A DNA stretch of 64,000 nucleotides from Saccharothrix deserti (GTDB taxonomy: Bacteria > Actinomycetota > Actinomycetes > Mycobacteriales > Pseudonocardiaceae): contig NZ_VKAB01000001.1 of the NCBI RefSeq assembly GCF_009769385.1, positions 558,001 through 622,000 on the forward strand, read 5' to 3'. Below the pieces are notes generated by a model that did not search any database, had not been told where the DNA came from, and was given only the letters and a program-made list of their open reading frames with translations. A program made the position numbers and the translations under genes. Of the stretch, positions 34,464 to 45,090 are shown one piece after another. Within the stretch, counting starts at the first letter, position 1. Every line of letters begins with the position of its first letter.

Positions 34464-36110
34464 TCACTTCTTGGTCGGAGCGGGTCGGTTGACCTTCACC
34501 GACTCCTGTCCGACCTTGTCGGCGTCCATCGCGTCGGCCTGCGCCTCGTTGACCACCGGGGCGCCGTTCGATGCGGTGAACTGCTGCTTGAACGCGTTGA
34601 CAGCGTCAACGATGCCCTGCTCGGCGTCCTTGGACAACTTCTTCGACTCACGGATGTCCGACAGGATCACGTCGTGGCCGCGCCGCACGTGGTCCAGGAA
34701 CTCCGACTCGAAGCGGCGGACGTCGCCCACCGGGAGGTCGTCGTAGTGACCCCTGGTGCCGAGGAAGATCGAGACGACCTGCTCCTCGACCGGCACCGGC
34801 GAGTACTGGCCCTGCTTGAGCAGCTCGACCAGGCGCGCGCCGCGCTCCAGCTGGGCGCGCGAAGCGGCGTCCAGGTCGGAGGCGAAGGCGGAGAACGCCT
34901 CCAGCTCGCGGAACTGCGACAGGTCCAGCCGCAGCGAGCCCGCGACGTCCTTCATCGCCTTGATCTGCGCGGCGCCACCGACGCGGGACACCGAGATACC
35001 CACGTTGACGGCCGGGCGCACACCGGCGTTGAACAGGTCGGACTCGAGGAAGCACTGGCCGTCGGTGATCGAGATGACGTTGGTCGGGATGTACGCCGAC
35101 ACGTCGTTGGCCTTGGTCTCGATGATCGGCAGACCGGTCATCGAGCCGCCGCCCATCTCGTCGGACAGCTTCGCGCAGCGCTCCAGCAGGCGCGAGTGCA
35201 AGTAGAAGACGTCGCCCGGGTACGCCTCGCGGCCCGGCGGGCGGCGCAGCAGCAGCGAGATGGCGCGGTACGCCTCCGCCTGCTTGGTCAGGTCGTCGAA
35301 GATGATCAGGACGTGCTTGCCCTGGTACATCCAGTGCTGGCCGATGGCCGAGCCGGTGTACGGCGCGAGCCACTTGAAGCCGGCCGAGTCGGACGCGGGG
35401 GCGGCGACGATGGTGGTGTACTCCAGCGCGCCCGCCTCCTCCAGCGCGGTCTTGACGCCCGCGATGGTGGAGCCCTTCTGGCCGATGGCGACGTAGACGC
35501 AGCGGACCTGCTGCTTCGGGTCGCCCGACTCCCAGGCCTTCTTCTGGTTGATGATCGTGTCGATGCAGACCGCGGTCTTGCCGGTCTTGCGGTCGCCGAT
35601 GATCAGCTGGCGCTGACCGCGACCGATCGGGGTCATCGAGTCGATGGCCTTGATGCCGGTCTGCATCGGCTCGTTCACCGGCTGGCGCTGCAGCACCGAC
35701 GCGGCCTGGAGCTCCAGGGCGCGGTTGTCGTCGGCCACGATGTCGCCGAGGCCGTCGATCGGCTGGCCGAGCGGGTTCACCACGCGGCCCAGGAAGCCGT
35801 CGCCGACCGGCACGGAGAGCACCTGGCCGGTCCGCTTGACCTCCTGGCCTTCTTCGATCTTGTCGAAGTCACCCAGGATGACCGCGCCGATCTGGCGGAC
35901 TTCCAGGTTCAGGGCCACGCCGAGCACGCCGCCGGGGAACTCCAGCAGCTCGTTGGTCATGGTGCCGGGCAGACCCTCGACGATGGCGATGCCGTCGTAG
36001 GTCTCCGCGACGACGCCGACCTCTTCCCGGCTGACTTCCGGGGAGTAGGTCGAGACGTACTTCTCGATCGCACTGCGGATCTCGTCCGACGAGATCGTCA
36101 GCTCCGCCAT
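34464..36110 (-). CDS. atpA: F1Fo ATP synthase alpha subunit
   Basis: 548 residues. Non-catalytic nucleotide-binding subunit with Walker A GDRKTGKT (172-179), the [20 protein letters not shown] region, [15 protein letters not shown], and [19 protein letters not shown]. The C-terminal tail from about residue 520 ([20 protein letters not shown]) is longer than in E. coli, as in mycobacteria, where the tail suppresses ATP hydrolysis. Confidence 0.97.
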   Translation of the reverse strand: MAELTISSDEIRSAIEKYVSTYSPEVSREEVGVVAETYDGIAIVEGLPGTMTNELLEFPGGVLGVALNLEVRQIGAVILGDFDKIEEGQEVKRTGQVLSVPVGDGFLGRVVNPLGQPIDGLGDIVADDNRALELQAASVLQRQPVNEPMQTGIKAIDSMTPIGRGQRQLIIGDRKTGKTAVCIDTIINQKKAWESGDPKQQVRCVYVAIGQKGSTIAGVKTALEEAGALEYTTIVAAPASDSAGFKWLAPYTGSAIGQHWMYQGKHVLIIFDDLTKQAEAYRAISLLLRRPPGREAYPGDVFYLHSRLLERCAKLSDEMGGGSMTGLPIIETKANDVSAYIPTNVISITDGQCFLESDLFNAGVRPAVNVGISVSRVGGAAQIKAMKDVAGSLRLDLSQFRELEAFSAFASDLDAASRAQLERGARLVELLKQGQYSPVPVEEQVVSIFLGTRGHYDDLPVGDVRRFESEFLDHVRRGHDVILSDIRESKKLSKDAEQGIVDAVNAFKQQFTASNGAPVVNEAQADAMDADKVGQESVKVNRPAPTKK

Positions 36111-36169
36111 GTCGTTCCTGCTCTCACTTCGTTCTGGGAAAGGGGCTTGTGGGCCGCGGTTCCGGTCGG

Positions 36170-36997
36170 TCAGCCGGCGAGGTCGCGGCGCAGTGACGCC
36201 AGCCGACCGGCCACGCTTCCGTCGATGACTTCGTCGCCGATCTTGATCAGCAGGCCACCGCGCAGCGTGGGGTCGACCTCCACGTGCAGTGCGATCGGCC
36301 TGGAGTAGATCCGGGTCAGCGTGGCTTCGAGGCGGTCCTGCTGCGCCGCGTCCAACTCGACGGCGGAACGGACGTAGGCGACGGAACGTTCCCGACGCTT
36401 GGCCGCGAGCGACGCGAGGTCGCTCAGGCCGTTGACGACCCCCAGGCCGCGGGGTTCGCGGACGAGCTGGTCCACCAGGGTCTTGGTGGTCTCGTCGACC
36501 TTGCCCGCCACGAGGCCGTCGACCAGCGCGACCTTGCCGGCGGGCTCCGCCGTCGGGTCGGACAGCGCCAGCTCCAGGTCGTGGTTGCCCGCGATGATGC
36601 GGCCGAGCCGGAACAGCTCGTCCTCGACCGAGTCGAGGACGCCGTCCCGCTCCGCCCGCACCAGCAGCGTGGTACGGGCCAGCGACTCGACGCCGTCGAC
36701 CAGCTCGCGCGGGCTGGACCAGCGGGCGGTGACGACCGTGGCCAGCACCTGCACGGTCACGTCGTCGACCTTGCCGTCGAGCAGACCGTGCAGCAGCTGT
36801 TCGCGGGCCTCCGCATCGGAGGAGTTGTCGGCCAGCGCCCGGCGCAGCGCGGGCTGCGCCGACAGCAGGCTCACGACCGCGAACAGCTCGTTGCCCAGCT
36901 TGCCCAGGGCCGCGCTGTCCTTCGTGCCGTCGACGACCTCCAGCAGCCGCAGTTCGGCGGCGGCCAGGGCCTCACGGCTGGCGGCGTGCAGCGTCAT
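36170..36997 (-). CDS. atpH: F1Fo ATP synthase delta subunit
   Basis: 275 residues from ATG 36997 (AGGGAA 6 bases upstream). Peripheral stalk OSCP-like subunit: [40 protein letters not shown] and the conserved C-terminal [20 protein letters not shown]. The length of about 275 fits the actinobacterial free delta subunit and is not the mycobacterial b-delta fusion. Confidence 0.95.
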   Translation of the reverse strand: MTLHAASREALAAAELRLLEVVDGTKDSAALGKLGNELFAVVSLLSAQPALRRALADNSSDAEAREQLLHGLLDGKVDDVTVQVLATVVTARWSSPRELVDGVESLARTTLLVRAERDGVLDSVEDELFRLGRIIAGNHDLELALSDPTAEPAGKVALVDGLVAGKVDETTKTLVDQLVREPRGLGVVNGLSDLASLAAKRRERSVAYVRSAVELDAAQQDRLEATLTRIYSRPIALHVEVDPTLRGGLLIKIGDEVIDGSVAGRLASLRRDLAG

Positions 36998-37007
36998 CGG
37001 CGTTCCC

Positions 37008-37556
37008 TCACTTGACGGCCGGAGCCGACGTGCCGTCGAGCTCGGAGAGGAAGCGGTCGACGGTGCCCCGGCGGCGCACCTCGTCCTCCAGCGACTCGCC
37101 GACGACCCGGTCCGCCAGGTCGATGGCCAGTCGGCCCAACTCGCCCCGCAGCTCCGCGACGATCTGCGCGCGCTGCGTCTCGAGCTGGGTCTGCCCCTGC
37201 GCGACGATCCGCGCGGACTCCTCCTGCGCCTTGGCGCGCAGCTCGCTGATGATCTGCTCACCCTCGATGCGGGCGTCGTCGCGGATGCGGGCCGCCTCGG
37301 CGCGTGCCTCGGCGAGCTGCGCCTTGTACTGCTCCAGCGCCTGCTGGGCCTGCGCCTGAGCCTGCTCGGCCTTCTCGATCCCGCCCTCGATCTTGGCGGC
37401 ACGTTCCGCGTACAACGTCTCGAAGCGCGGCGACACGAACTTCTTGATGACGAAGAACAGCAGCAGGAACGCGATCAGGCCGAGGATGATCTCCGACGTG
37501 TGCGGAAGAACCGGGTTGATCGCCCCTTCTTCTGCAGCCAAGACGAGGGTATTCAT
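37008..37556 (-). CDS. atpF: F1Fo ATP synthase b subunit
   Basis: 182 residues from ATG 37556, with GGAGAGG 7 bases upstream; GTG 37559 is also possible. N-terminal membrane helix (SEIILGLIAFLLLFFVIKKF) and a long polar coiled coil (EKAEQAQAQAQQALEQYKAQ, ELRAKAQEESARIVAQGQTQ) forming the stator stalk. Confidence 0.95.
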   Translation of the reverse strand: MNTLVLAAEEGAINPVLPHTSEIILGLIAFLLLFFVIKKFVSPRFETLYAERAAKIEGGIEKAEQAQAQAQQALEQYKAQLAEARAEAARIRDDARIEGEQIISELRAKAQEESARIVAQGQTQLETQRAQIVAELRGELGRLAIDLADRVVGESLEDEVRRRGTVDRFLSELDGTSAPAVK

Positions 37557-37587
37557 CACAAACCTCTCCTAAATGCGATGAACGGGA

Positions 37588-37848
<261 letters not shown>

Positions 37849-37894
37849 TCACTTCGGTCCGCGGAACACCCGCGGATCGGAGGCTTGATATTTC

Positions 37895-38674
37895 TCAGTG
37901 CTCTTCAGCCAGCGCCGCGCCGATGTAGCTGGCTGACAGCAGAGCGAAAATGTAGGCCTGCAACACCATGATCAGCGCTTCGAGGAACGTCAATGCGATG
38001 GCGAAGAAGAAGGCGACGGGCGCCACCACCACGGTGACTCCGCCCGCGAACAGCAGGTACTCGCCCGAAAGGGTGAACACCAGCAGCAGCAGGTGCCCCG
38101 CGAACATGGCCGCGAAAACTCGGATCGCGAGCGTGAGCGGGTTCAGCACGAACTTCTGGAAGAACTCGATCGGGATCAGCAGCGGCAGCACGAACCACGG
38201 CGCACCGGGCGGCATCGTCTGGTTCTTCAGGTAGCCGACGAGGCCGTGTCGACGGATCCCGGCGAAGTGGTACACCGGGTAAACGACGAGCAACGACACG
38301 GCCAACGGGAAGCCGATGTGCGACATCGTGGGGAACTGCACGAACGGGATGAGCCCGAACAGGTTGTTCACCAGGATGAACGTGAAGATCGTGAGGACCA
38401 GCGGCACGTACGGCCGGAAGTCCTTGGCGCCGATCTGCTCTCGCGCGATCGAGTTGCGCCCGACGTCGTAGAGCGACTCCGCAGCGAACTGGAACTTGCT
38501 CGGGACGAGCTTCAGGTTGCGGGTCGCCGCGATGAAGAACACACCGATGATCAGGATCGAGAGCACCAGAAGCACCATGGGCTTGGTGACTTCGCCGAAG
38601 ATCGGTGGCAGGAAGAAGTCCTTCACACCGGGTGCGACGAACTCATCACCCGCAGCCAGCACCATCGTGGTCAC
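37895..38674 (-). CDS. atpB: F1Fo ATP synthase a subunit
   Basis: 259 residues, five or six transmembrane helices. The essential Arg lies in LNPLTLAIRVFAAMFAGHLL, followed by FLEALIMVLQAYIFALLSAS, which lines the proton half-channels. GTG 38674 with GGAAGGAA 5 bases upstream. First gene of the atp operon proper; a 152-bp gap separates it from the AtpI-like gene. Confidence 0.95.
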   Translation of the reverse strand: MTTMVLAAGDEFVAPGVKDFFLPPIFGEVTKPMVLLVLSILIIGVFFIAATRNLKLVPSKFQFAAESLYDVGRNSIAREQIGAKDFRPYVPLVLTIFTFILVNNLFGLIPFVQFPTMSHIGFPLAVSLLVVYPVYHFAGIRRHGLVGYLKNQTMPPGAPWFVLPLLIPIEFFQKFVLNPLTLAIRVFAAMFAGHLLLLVFTLSGEYLLFAGGVTVVVAPVAFFFAIALTFLEALIMVLQAYIFALLSASYIGAALAEEH

Positions 38675-38826
38675 TGTGTTCCTTCCGGTTCTCCCGGCCG
38701 GCGTTCACTCCGCCGGGGGAATCGTCACGATCGGGACTTAACGTACCTTACGGACCGCAAGCGCCTGCGAGAGGCACCCCACCTACCTGGGTGTCCCGTC
38801 TTGCGCGCACCGTACCAGTCGGTAGA

Positions 38827-39285
38827 TCAGGTGTTTCCAGGGGTCGGGACGACCATCTGACTGCGACTGCGCTTGGAGGCGCGCACCTCCATGAAGGTGG
38901 CCACGAGGATGGTCGACACCATCGTGATGGCGAGCGCGTTGTCGTTCAGCTCCGGGAACCTGCGCACCAGCAACATCACCGCGATCAGCAGCAGGAGCTT
39001 GCCGAGGAACCCGGCGAACGCGGCGACCATGATGACCTGCAGCGGCAACGCGGCGGTCTTGCGCATCACCACCAGCGTCAGGACCGACGACAAGCAGGCG
39101 AGCGCACCGCCGATGAGGGCGCTGACCAGGCCGGGGACACCGGCCAGCACGGTCCACAGAACCGCGCCGACGGCAACGGTCGCGAGCGCCGCCCACAGCG
39201 CGCCGCGGTACATCTCGCCGGCGAGTCGCTGCACGACGGCCTCGTGGGTCCACTCCGTCTTGGCCTGAGAACTGTCCTGGCTCAT
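38827..39285 (-). CDS. AtpI-like ATP synthase accessory membrane protein
   Basis: 152 residues from ATG 39285 (AAGGGG 5-6 bases upstream). Four hydrophobic segments (GALWAALATVAVGAVLWTVL, GLVSALIGGALACLSSVLTL, VIMVAAFAGFLGKLLLLIAV, ALAITMVSTILVATFMEV). The position just before atpB and the topology match the AtpI/ATP synthase I family, proposed to help c-ring assembly or ion supply. Confidence 0.82.
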   Translation of the reverse strand: MSQDSSQAKTEWTHEAVVQRLAGEMYRGALWAALATVAVGAVLWTVLAGVPGLVSALIGGALACLSSVLTLVVMRKTAALPLQVIMVAAFAGFLGKLLLLIAVMLLVRRFPELNDNALAITMVSTILVATFMEVRASKRSRSQMVVPTPGNT

Positions 39286-39453
39286 GTCACCCCTTCCCAC
39301 TGGTCGATACCGAGTGTAAAGAGGTCTTGGTGGTCGCCCCACCATCGGGGCTGCAGAACGTCAGGTCGAGGTCGATCGCGGCGTCGCACGCCGCTTCGGG
39401 GCCGTCCGGTGTGTCGGTTCGGGATCGGCTCGAGGGACGGACGGCACCGCCCG

Positions 39454-40614
39454 TCAGGAGCGGCGCACTTCGCGAAGTCTGGGAATCGCGGAGACCAACA
39501 GTGCGAGAACAAGTCCGATGGCGAGGCACCAGACCACCACGACGACGTCGAACAACGTCAACGCGACCGCGCCGAACGCCAGCACACCCGCCCACAAGTA
39601 GATCAACAGCACCGCGCGGCGCTGGGAGTGGCCGATCTCCAGCAGCCGGTGGTGCAGGTGCATCTTGTCCGCGGAGAACGGGCTCTCGCCGCGCCGGGTG
39701 CGCCGCACCACGGCCATCAGCAGGTCGAGCAGCGGCACGAACAGCACGGCGGCCACCACGACCAGCGGCGAGAGCAGGCCGAGGACCTCGGTCGCGCGCA
39801 CGGACTCGTAGTTGATCTTGCCGGAGGCGGAGATGGTGGCCGCGGCGAGCATCAGGCCGATCAGCATCGACCCGGAGTCGCCCATGAAGATGCGCGCCGG
39901 GTTGAAGTTGTGCGGCAGGAAGCCCAGGCACGCGCCGGCCAGCGTGGCGGCGATCAGCGCGGGCGGGTACGCGCCCACGTCACCGCCGTTGTTGGCCAGC
40001 AGGCCGATGGAGAACACGCAGGTGGCCGCGGCGGCGATGAGGCCGATGCCCGCCGCGAGGCCGTCCAGGCCGTCCACGAAGTTCATCGCGTTGACCATGG
40101 TCACGGCCAGCAGCACGCTCAGGATCGCGCCCTGGTTCTGGTCCAGCGACAGCAGCGACCCGGTGCTCCCGTCGCCGTCGCCCCACGGCACCCAGAAGTA
40201 CAGCCACTGGAGACCGAACAGCACCAGGATGCCCGCCGCGGTGACCTGGCCGGCGAGTTTCGTCAGGGAGTCGAGCTCGAACCGGTCGTCCAGCACGCCG
40301 ACCAGGACGATCACGCCGCCGCCCACGATCACCGCGTACGGGTCGTAGGAGAAGTCGAACGCCGACCGCAGCACCGGCAGCTGGTGCGCGAGCAGCATCC
40401 CGCCCAGCACCCCGCCGTACATGGCGAGCCCGCCCATCCGCGGCATGGGCTTGACGTGCACGTCGCGTTGGCGCGGGTAGGCGACCGCGCCGATCTTGAA
40501 CGCCAGCGCGCGCACCAGGCCGACGAGCAGGAACGTCACGACCGCGGCGGTCAGCGCGACGAGCAGGTACTCCCGGACGGGGAGGACGTTGGACACGGCA
40601 GGCAACTGGCCCAC
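39454..40614 (-). CDS. wecA: Undecaprenyl/decaprenyl-phosphate GlcNAc-1-phosphate transferase
   Basis: 386 residues, about eleven transmembrane helices. Family motifs: VGVLDDRFELDSLTKLAGQ (Asp-Asp magnesium motif), NAMNFVDGLDGLAAGIGLI, PARIFMGDSGSMLIGLML and MHLHHRLLEIGHSQRRAVLL. It transfers sugar-1-phosphate from UDP-GlcNAc to polyprenyl phosphate, starting arabinogalactan- or teichoic-acid-type wall polymer synthesis in actinobacteria. GTG start at 40614. Confidence 0.92.
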   Translation of the reverse strand: MGQLPAVSNVLPVREYLLVALTAAVVTFLLVGLVRALAFKIGAVAYPRQRDVHVKPMPRMGGLAMYGGVLGGMLLAHQLPVLRSAFDFSYDPYAVIVGGGVIVLVGVLDDRFELDSLTKLAGQVTAAGILVLFGLQWLYFWVPWGDGDGSTGSLLSLDQNQGAILSVLLAVTMVNAMNFVDGLDGLAAGIGLIAAAATCVFSIGLLANNGGDVGAYPPALIAATLAGACLGFLPHNFNPARIFMGDSGSMLIGLMLAAATISASGKINYESVRATEVLGLLSPLVVVAAVLFVPLLDLLMAVVRRTRRGESPFSADKMHLHHRLLEIGHSQRRAVLLIYLWAGVLAFGAVALTLFDVVVVVWCLAIGLVLALLVSAIPRLREVRRS

Positions 40615-40712
40615 GGCAGGCTAGCCCCTCGGCAATGGGGTGTCGGGTGGATCGACGTGATCATGTGGTTCGGTCGATGGGACCACCACGCTACTCCGAT
40701 CGGGAAGATCCA

Positions 40713-41363
40713 CTAGCGGGCGACCTCGACTTCGACGCCGAGCGCCTTGGACACCTCGGCGAGCGGCACCGCGCCTTCGCGCAGCACGACCGGGTCCGGG
40801 CCGGTCAGGTCGACGATGGTGGAGGCGGTGTTCTCCACGGCCGGACCACCGTCCAGGTACACGCCGACGTCCTCGCCGAGCTGGTCCCTGGCCTCCTGGG
40901 CGGTGCCGGCGGGCGGGAAGCCGGACTTGTTCGCACTGGACACGGCCATCGGGCCGACGTCGCGGAGCAGTTCGAGGGCGACCGGGTGCAGCGGCATGCG
41001 CAGCATCACCGTGCCGCGCGTGTGACCGAGGTCCCACGACAGCGACGGCGCGTGCGGCAGGACGAGGGACAGCCCGCCCGGCCAGAACGCCTCGATCAGC
41101 GCGCGTGCCTGCCTGGGGACGCTGAGGACCAGACCGTCGATGGTGGTCCACGAACCGACCAGCACCGGTACCGGCATGTCCGGGCCCCGGCCCTTGGCTT
41201 CCAGCAGGGAGCGGACGGCGGACGCTTCGAACGCGTCGCAGCCGATGCCGTAGACGGTGTCGGTGGGGAGGACCACGAGGCGCCCGGAGCGCACCGCGCC
41301 CGCGGCGGCGGCGAGGCCTGCCGCCCGATCAGCCTGGACGCTGCAATCGTAGACCGTGCTCAC
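40713..41363 (-). CDS. tsaC: L-threonylcarbamoyladenylate synthase (TsaC/Sua5/YrdC)
   Basis: 216 residues. YrdC fold: GRLVVLPTDTVYGIGCDAFE, KGRGPDMPVPVLVGSW, FWPGGLSLVLP, VMLRMPLHPVALELL, GPMAVSSANKSGFPP and NTASTIVDLTG. It makes threonylcarbamoyl-AMP for t6A37 in ANN-reading tRNAs. There is no C-terminal Sua5 domain, so the short TsaC form. Its usual neighbour prmC is displaced by two genes here. Confidence 0.93.
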   Translation of the reverse strand: MSTVYDCSVQADRAAGLAAAAGAVRSGRLVVLPTDTVYGIGCDAFEASAVRSLLEAKGRGPDMPVPVLVGSWTTIDGLVLSVPRQARALIEAFWPGGLSLVLPHAPSLSWDLGHTRGTVMLRMPLHPVALELLRDVGPMAVSSANKSGFPPAGTAQEARDQLGEDVGVYLDGGPAVENTASTIVDLTGPDPVVLREGAVPLAEVSKALGVEVEVAR

Positions 41364-41406
41364 GTTGGTGATCCAAGCACAGCACGGCGGAGGGCAGCGG
41401 CGGAGG

Positions 41407-42057
41407 TCATGGACGGGGTCGGCGGAAGGCGGTGTCCGCGTCGACGGCCCACTGCGGTTTGCGGTGCGTCATCACGAAACCGAAGACGAGCGCGCCGCCC
41501 ACGAGCACGCCGGCGGCGGTGACCACGGGGTTGTCGATCGCGCTGCCGACGAACGGCAGCACCAGGACCGCGAGGGCGACGACGGCCGCCGTCCACACGT
41601 CCGGTTCGACCCAGCGCCAGCGTTGCGCGCGGTCGAGGCGGTGCTGGAGGTCGACCGCGAACGCGATCAGCTCCGGGTCGGGGCTCAGCGCCAGGATCTC
41701 GTCGGCGAGGGCGCGGCACTCGGCCAGCTGGTGGCGGTCGGTGACGGCGAGCCCGCCGTCCGGGGTGATGCTGCGGACTTCGGCGGTTCGTGCGGCGAGA
41801 GCTGTGGCCAGGTGCGAGCGCAGGAGGTCGTTCGCCCTCGGGCTGCCGCCGTGGTCGAGTTCGCCGCGCACCACGGCGGCCGCGACGTGGCTCTCGTCGA
41901 CGTGGCCTTCGCCCAGGGTTCTGGTCACGGCGGCGAGCGAGCGGGTGAGGCGGACGCGGTCGAGTTCGGCGAAACCGGCGAGGTCGATCGGGCGCGCGAC
42001 GCGGTCGGCGAGCCAGGTGCGCAATGCGCTCCACTCGTTCGGCCCATTGACAGGCAT
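41407..42057 (-). CDS. Membrane protein of unknown function
   Basis: 216 residues. A soluble helical N-terminal part (RLTRSLAAVTRTLGEGHVDE, LRSHLATALAARTAEVRSI) is followed by two transmembrane helices (DVWTAAVVALAVLVLPFVGS, VVTAAGVLVGGALVFGFVMT). No family recognised. It sits with the divergent gene at 42108 between prmC and tsaC. Confidence 0.7.
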   Translation of the reverse strand: MPVNGPNEWSALRTWLADRVARPIDLAGFAELDRVRLTRSLAAVTRTLGEGHVDESHVAAAVVRGELDHGGSPRANDLLRSHLATALAARTAEVRSITPDGGLAVTDRHQLAECRALADEILALSPDPELIAFAVDLQHRLDRAQRWRWVEPDVWTAAVVALAVLVLPFVGSAIDNPVVTAAGVLVGGALVFGFVMTHRKPQWAVDADTAFRRPRP

Positions 42058-42107
42058 TGCCGGTTCTCCGTTTTACTCGCCGGAGCGTTGACGTCCAGAT
42101 TATCCCG

Positions 42108-42797
42108 ATGGTGAGGCGTCCGGTGAATGCGAAAAACCAGATCGGCGCCCTTCCCCTCGCGTTGTCCTTCGCCGCCGTGTACGTCGCCGTGGCGGCCACG
42201 GCGGGCTATCTGACGTTGGACACCCAGCCGCCCGAGCCGACCGCCGCCGCTGCGGCGACGACACCGGCGCTCCCGGTAATCACCACCACGACGACCACGG
42301 CCGCGGAGTCCACGACGTCGACCACTCCGGTCACCACGACCACCACCACGGCGAACCTGCCCCCGGACCTCAAACGGGTAGAAGCGCCGAACGGCCTCGT
42401 CACCGCGATCCCCGTGCAGTGGCCGGTCACCACCGGCACGGTCGACACCACCCTCGTGGCCGCCGATCCGACGTCTCCACGCCGCGAGGTGAGGTTGGGC
42501 GGAGCACCGGTCACCGACTCCTCGAAACCGCTGCTGGACCGCATCACCGAGGCCGCCGCGCAGCGCGAACGTGAACCCGGCCACCGCCGGGTGACGCTCT
42601 CCGCGACCACGATCCGGAGCCACCCGGCGGTCAGCTGGGAATTCGACGAAAGCGCGACCTCCGGCCCGAAACGAGTGGCCACCGCGTTCTGGGAGTCGAA
42701 CGGCGTCGAATACGTCCTCTACTCCGCAGGCCCACCCGAGGAGTGGGAGACGACCCGCGCACGGCTGGCCCGGATGATCGAACTGGCCGGCCCTTGA
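42108..42797 (+). CDS. Membrane-anchored extracellular protein with Thr-rich linker
   Basis: About 229 residues. One N-terminal helix (ALPLALSFAAVYVAVAATAG), a linker of Thr, Ala and Pro (residues about 40-85, runs such as TTTTTTAAESTTSTT) and a compact alpha/beta domain (VEAPNGLVTAIPVQWPVTTG, AFWESNGVEYVLYSAGPPEE, WETTRARLARMIELAG) of the kind found in actinomycete surface proteins. Start is ATG 42108 or GTG 42111. It ends 8 bases before the convergent prmC stop. Confidence 0.7.
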   Translation: MVRRPVNAKNQIGALPLALSFAAVYVAVAATAGYLTLDTQPPEPTAAAAATTPALPVITTTTTTAAESTTSTTPVTTTTTTANLPPDLKRVEAPNGLVTAIPVQWPVTTGTVDTTLVAADPTSPRREVRLGGAPVTDSSKPLLDRITEAAAQREREPGHRRVTLSATTIRSHPAVSWEFDESATSGPKRVATAFWESNGVEYVLYSAGPPEEWETTRARLARMIELAGP

Positions 42798-42804
42798 CAG
42801 CGGG

Positions 42805-43674
42805 TCAGACGCGGCGGGCGGTGGCGTAGCGGGGGCGGCCGGCCAGGTCGGGGTGGTCGGCGGCGTCGGTGAGGACGCGGCGGGCGGCGAGCAGGGCGGG
42901 CACCGACTCGCCCTGGGTGTCGTCGTGCTCGATCGCCACGTGGCCGCCGGGCTTGAGCAGGCGGGCGGCCAGGGCGACGACGTGCCGGATCACGTCGAGG
43001 CCGTCCGGTCCGCCGAAGACGGCCTGGCGCGGGTCGTGGTCGGCGACTTCGGGCTGGACCTCGGTCGCGTCCGGCACGTACGGCGGGTTGCACAGGACCA
43101 GGTCCACCTCGCCGTCCAGATCGGACAGGACGTCCGGCGCGGTCACGTCGCCCGCGTGGAGCGTGATCGGGGTGTCGCCGGCGGCGCTGCGGGCCTCGGC
43201 GTTGCGGCGCGCCCAGGCCAGCGCGGCGTGGTCGCGCTCGAGCGCGTGCACGGACGCGCGGGGCAGCCGGTGCGCCACGGCGAGGGCGAGCGCGCCGGAG
43301 CCCGTGCACAGGTCCACGACGACCGGAGCGGACCCCGCCGACGCGGCCACTGTGGACAGTCCCCATTCGAGCATCAGCTCGGTCTCCGGGCGCGGGACGA
43401 ACACGCCCGGACCGACCTCCAGGTCCACGCCGCCCAGGTGCGACCGGCCGGTGATGTGCTGCAACGGGATGCGCTTCGCGCGCTGCACCACGACCTTGTG
43501 CAGCGCGTCCACCACCGGCGGGTCGACCAACGGGATCAGGGGCAGCCGCGACCGCTCGACGCCGAGCACGTGGGCGGCCAGCAGCTCGGCGTCCACCCGC
43601 GGACTGTCCACACCCGCCGCGGCCAGCATGCGTTCCGCTTCGATGATGGCCAGCCGCAGCGGGTGTCGGGTCAT
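42805..43674 (-). CDS. prmC: Peptide chain release factor N5-glutamine methyltransferase
   Basis: 289 residues. N-terminal helical domain (LRLAIIEAERMLAAAGVDSP), VPRPETELMLEWGL, SAM-binding VVVDLCTGSGALALAVAH and the catalytic NPPY motif (DLVLCNPPYVPDATEVQPEV). It methylates the Gln of the GGQ motif in RF1 (prfA, 46320-47375) and RF2. Usually adjacent to prfA; here lpdA and a hydrolase intervene. Confidence 0.94.
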   Translation of the reverse strand: MTRHPLRLAIIEAERMLAAAGVDSPRVDAELLAAHVLGVERSRLPLIPLVDPPVVDALHKVVVQRAKRIPLQHITGRSHLGGVDLEVGPGVFVPRPETELMLEWGLSTVAASAGSAPVVVDLCTGSGALALAVAHRLPRASVHALERDHAALAWARRNAEARSAAGDTPITLHAGDVTAPDVLSDLDGEVDLVLCNPPYVPDATEVQPEVADHDPRQAVFGGPDGLDVIRHVVALAARLLKPGGHVAIEHDDTQGESVPALLAARRVLTDAADHPDLAGRPRYATARRV

Positions 43675-43694
43675 ACCGGAAAGGGTAGGCCAGA

Positions 43695-45080
43695 TCAGAA
43701 GTTGATCATGTGTCCGGCCAGGCCGTGCACCGCTTCCTTGACCGCCTCGCCCAACGTCGGGTGCGCGTGCACGTTGCGCGCCACCTCGTGCACGGTCAGG
43801 TCCCACTGCTGCGCCAGCGTCAGCTCGGGCAGCAGCTCGGTCACGTCCGGTCCGATCAGGTGACCGCCGAGCAGCTCGCCGTACTTGGCGTCGCTGATCA
43901 GCTTCACGAACCCGGCCGAGTCGCCGATGCCGTGCGCCTTCCCGTTCGCGGTGAACGGGAACTTCGCCACCCGGACGTCGAAGCCCTTCTCCCGGGCCTG
44001 CGCCTCGGTCCACCCGAACGACGCGATCTGCGGCTGGCAGTAGGTGGCGCGCGGGATCATCACGTAGTCCAGCTCCATGGTCTCCGCGCCCGCGATGGTC
44101 TCCGCGGCGATGACGCCCATGGACTCGGCGGCGTGCGCCAGCATCAGCTTCGCCGTCACGTCACCGATGGCGAAGATGTTGTCCACGTTCGTGCGGCACC
44201 GGCCGTCGATGGCGATCGCACCGCGCTCGGTGAGCTGCACACCGGTGTTCTCCAGGCCGTAGCCCTCGACCCGGGGCTGGAAGCCGATGGCCTGCAGGAC
44301 CTTGTCGGCCTCCAGGACCTCCTGCTTGCCGTCCTTCGACACGGTCACGCGCACGCGGGAGCCGGAGTCGTCGATCGACTCGACCCTGGTGGACGTGCGC
44401 ACGTCGATGCCCAGCCGCTTGTACCGCTTGGCCAGCTCGGTCGAGACCTCGACGTCCTCCAGCGGCACCACGCGGTCCAGGAACTCGACGATGGTGACCT
44501 TCACGCCGTAGTTGTGCAGCACGTACGCGAACTCGACGCCGATGGCGCCCGCACCCGCGATGATGACGCTCTCGGGCAGGTCCTGCGACATGATCTGCTC
44601 TTCGTACGTCACCACCCGGTCGGACAGCTTCGTCCCCGGCAGGAGGCGGGTCGTCGCACCGGCCGCGATGATCGCGTGCGAGAACGTGACGGTCTCGTCA
44701 CCCACCTGGATGGTGTTCGCGTCGACGAACGTCCCCCGACCGTTGTACTCGGTGATGCCGTTCTTCTTCATCAGGAAGTGCACGCCCTTGACGCGCCCGT
44801 CCGCGACCTTGCGGCTGCGCTCGTACGCGACGCCGTAGTCGAACTTGACCGTGCCTTCGACCTGGATGCCGTAGGTCTTCTGCTCGTGTGTGAACAGGTG
44901 GGCGAGCTCCGCGTTGCGCAGGAGCGCCTTCGACGGGATGCAGCCCACGTTCAGGCAGACCCCGCCCCAGTAACGCTCCTCGATGACCGCCGTCTTCAGC
45001 CCCAGCTGGGCCGAGCGGATCGCGGCGACGTACCCGCCTGGCCCCGCACCGAGGACCACGACGTCAAAGTGTGCGCTCAT
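43695..45080 (-). CDS. lpdA: Dihydrolipoyl dehydrogenase
   Basis: 461 residues. FAD-binding [20 protein letters not shown], redox-active disulfide C42/C47 ([16 protein letters not shown]), NAD-binding [39 protein letters not shown] and the C-terminal catalytic [13 protein letters not shown]. It reoxidises dihydrolipoyl groups of 2-oxoacid dehydrogenases or the glycine cleavage system. No E1/E2 genes are nearby, consistent with a shared E3. Stand-alone, inserted between prfA and prmC. Confidence 0.95.
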   Translation of the reverse strand: MSAHFDVVVLGAGPGGYVAAIRSAQLGLKTAVIEERYWGGVCLNVGCIPSKALLRNAELAHLFTHEQKTYGIQVEGTVKFDYGVAYERSRKVADGRVKGVHFLMKKNGITEYNGRGTFVDANTIQVGDETVTFSHAIIAAGATTRLLPGTKLSDRVVTYEEQIMSQDLPESVIIAGAGAIGVEFAYVLHNYGVKVTIVEFLDRVVPLEDVEVSTELAKRYKRLGIDVRTSTRVESIDDSGSRVRVTVSKDGKQEVLEADKVLQAIGFQPRVEGYGLENTGVQLTERGAIAIDGRCRTNVDNIFAIGDVTAKLMLAHAAESMGVIAAETIAGAETMELDYVMIPRATYCQPQIASFGWTEAQAREKGFDVRVAKFPFTANGKAHGIGDSAGFVKLISDAKYGELLGGHLIGPDVTELLPELTLAQQWDLTVHEVARNVHAHPTLGEAVKEAVHGLAGHMINF

Positions 45081-45090
45081 AAGCGACACA

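Noticed and set aside
36170..37556. b-delta fusion subunit as in mycobacteria
   Set aside because: atpF and atpH are separate, with their own starts, stops and ribosome-binding sites.
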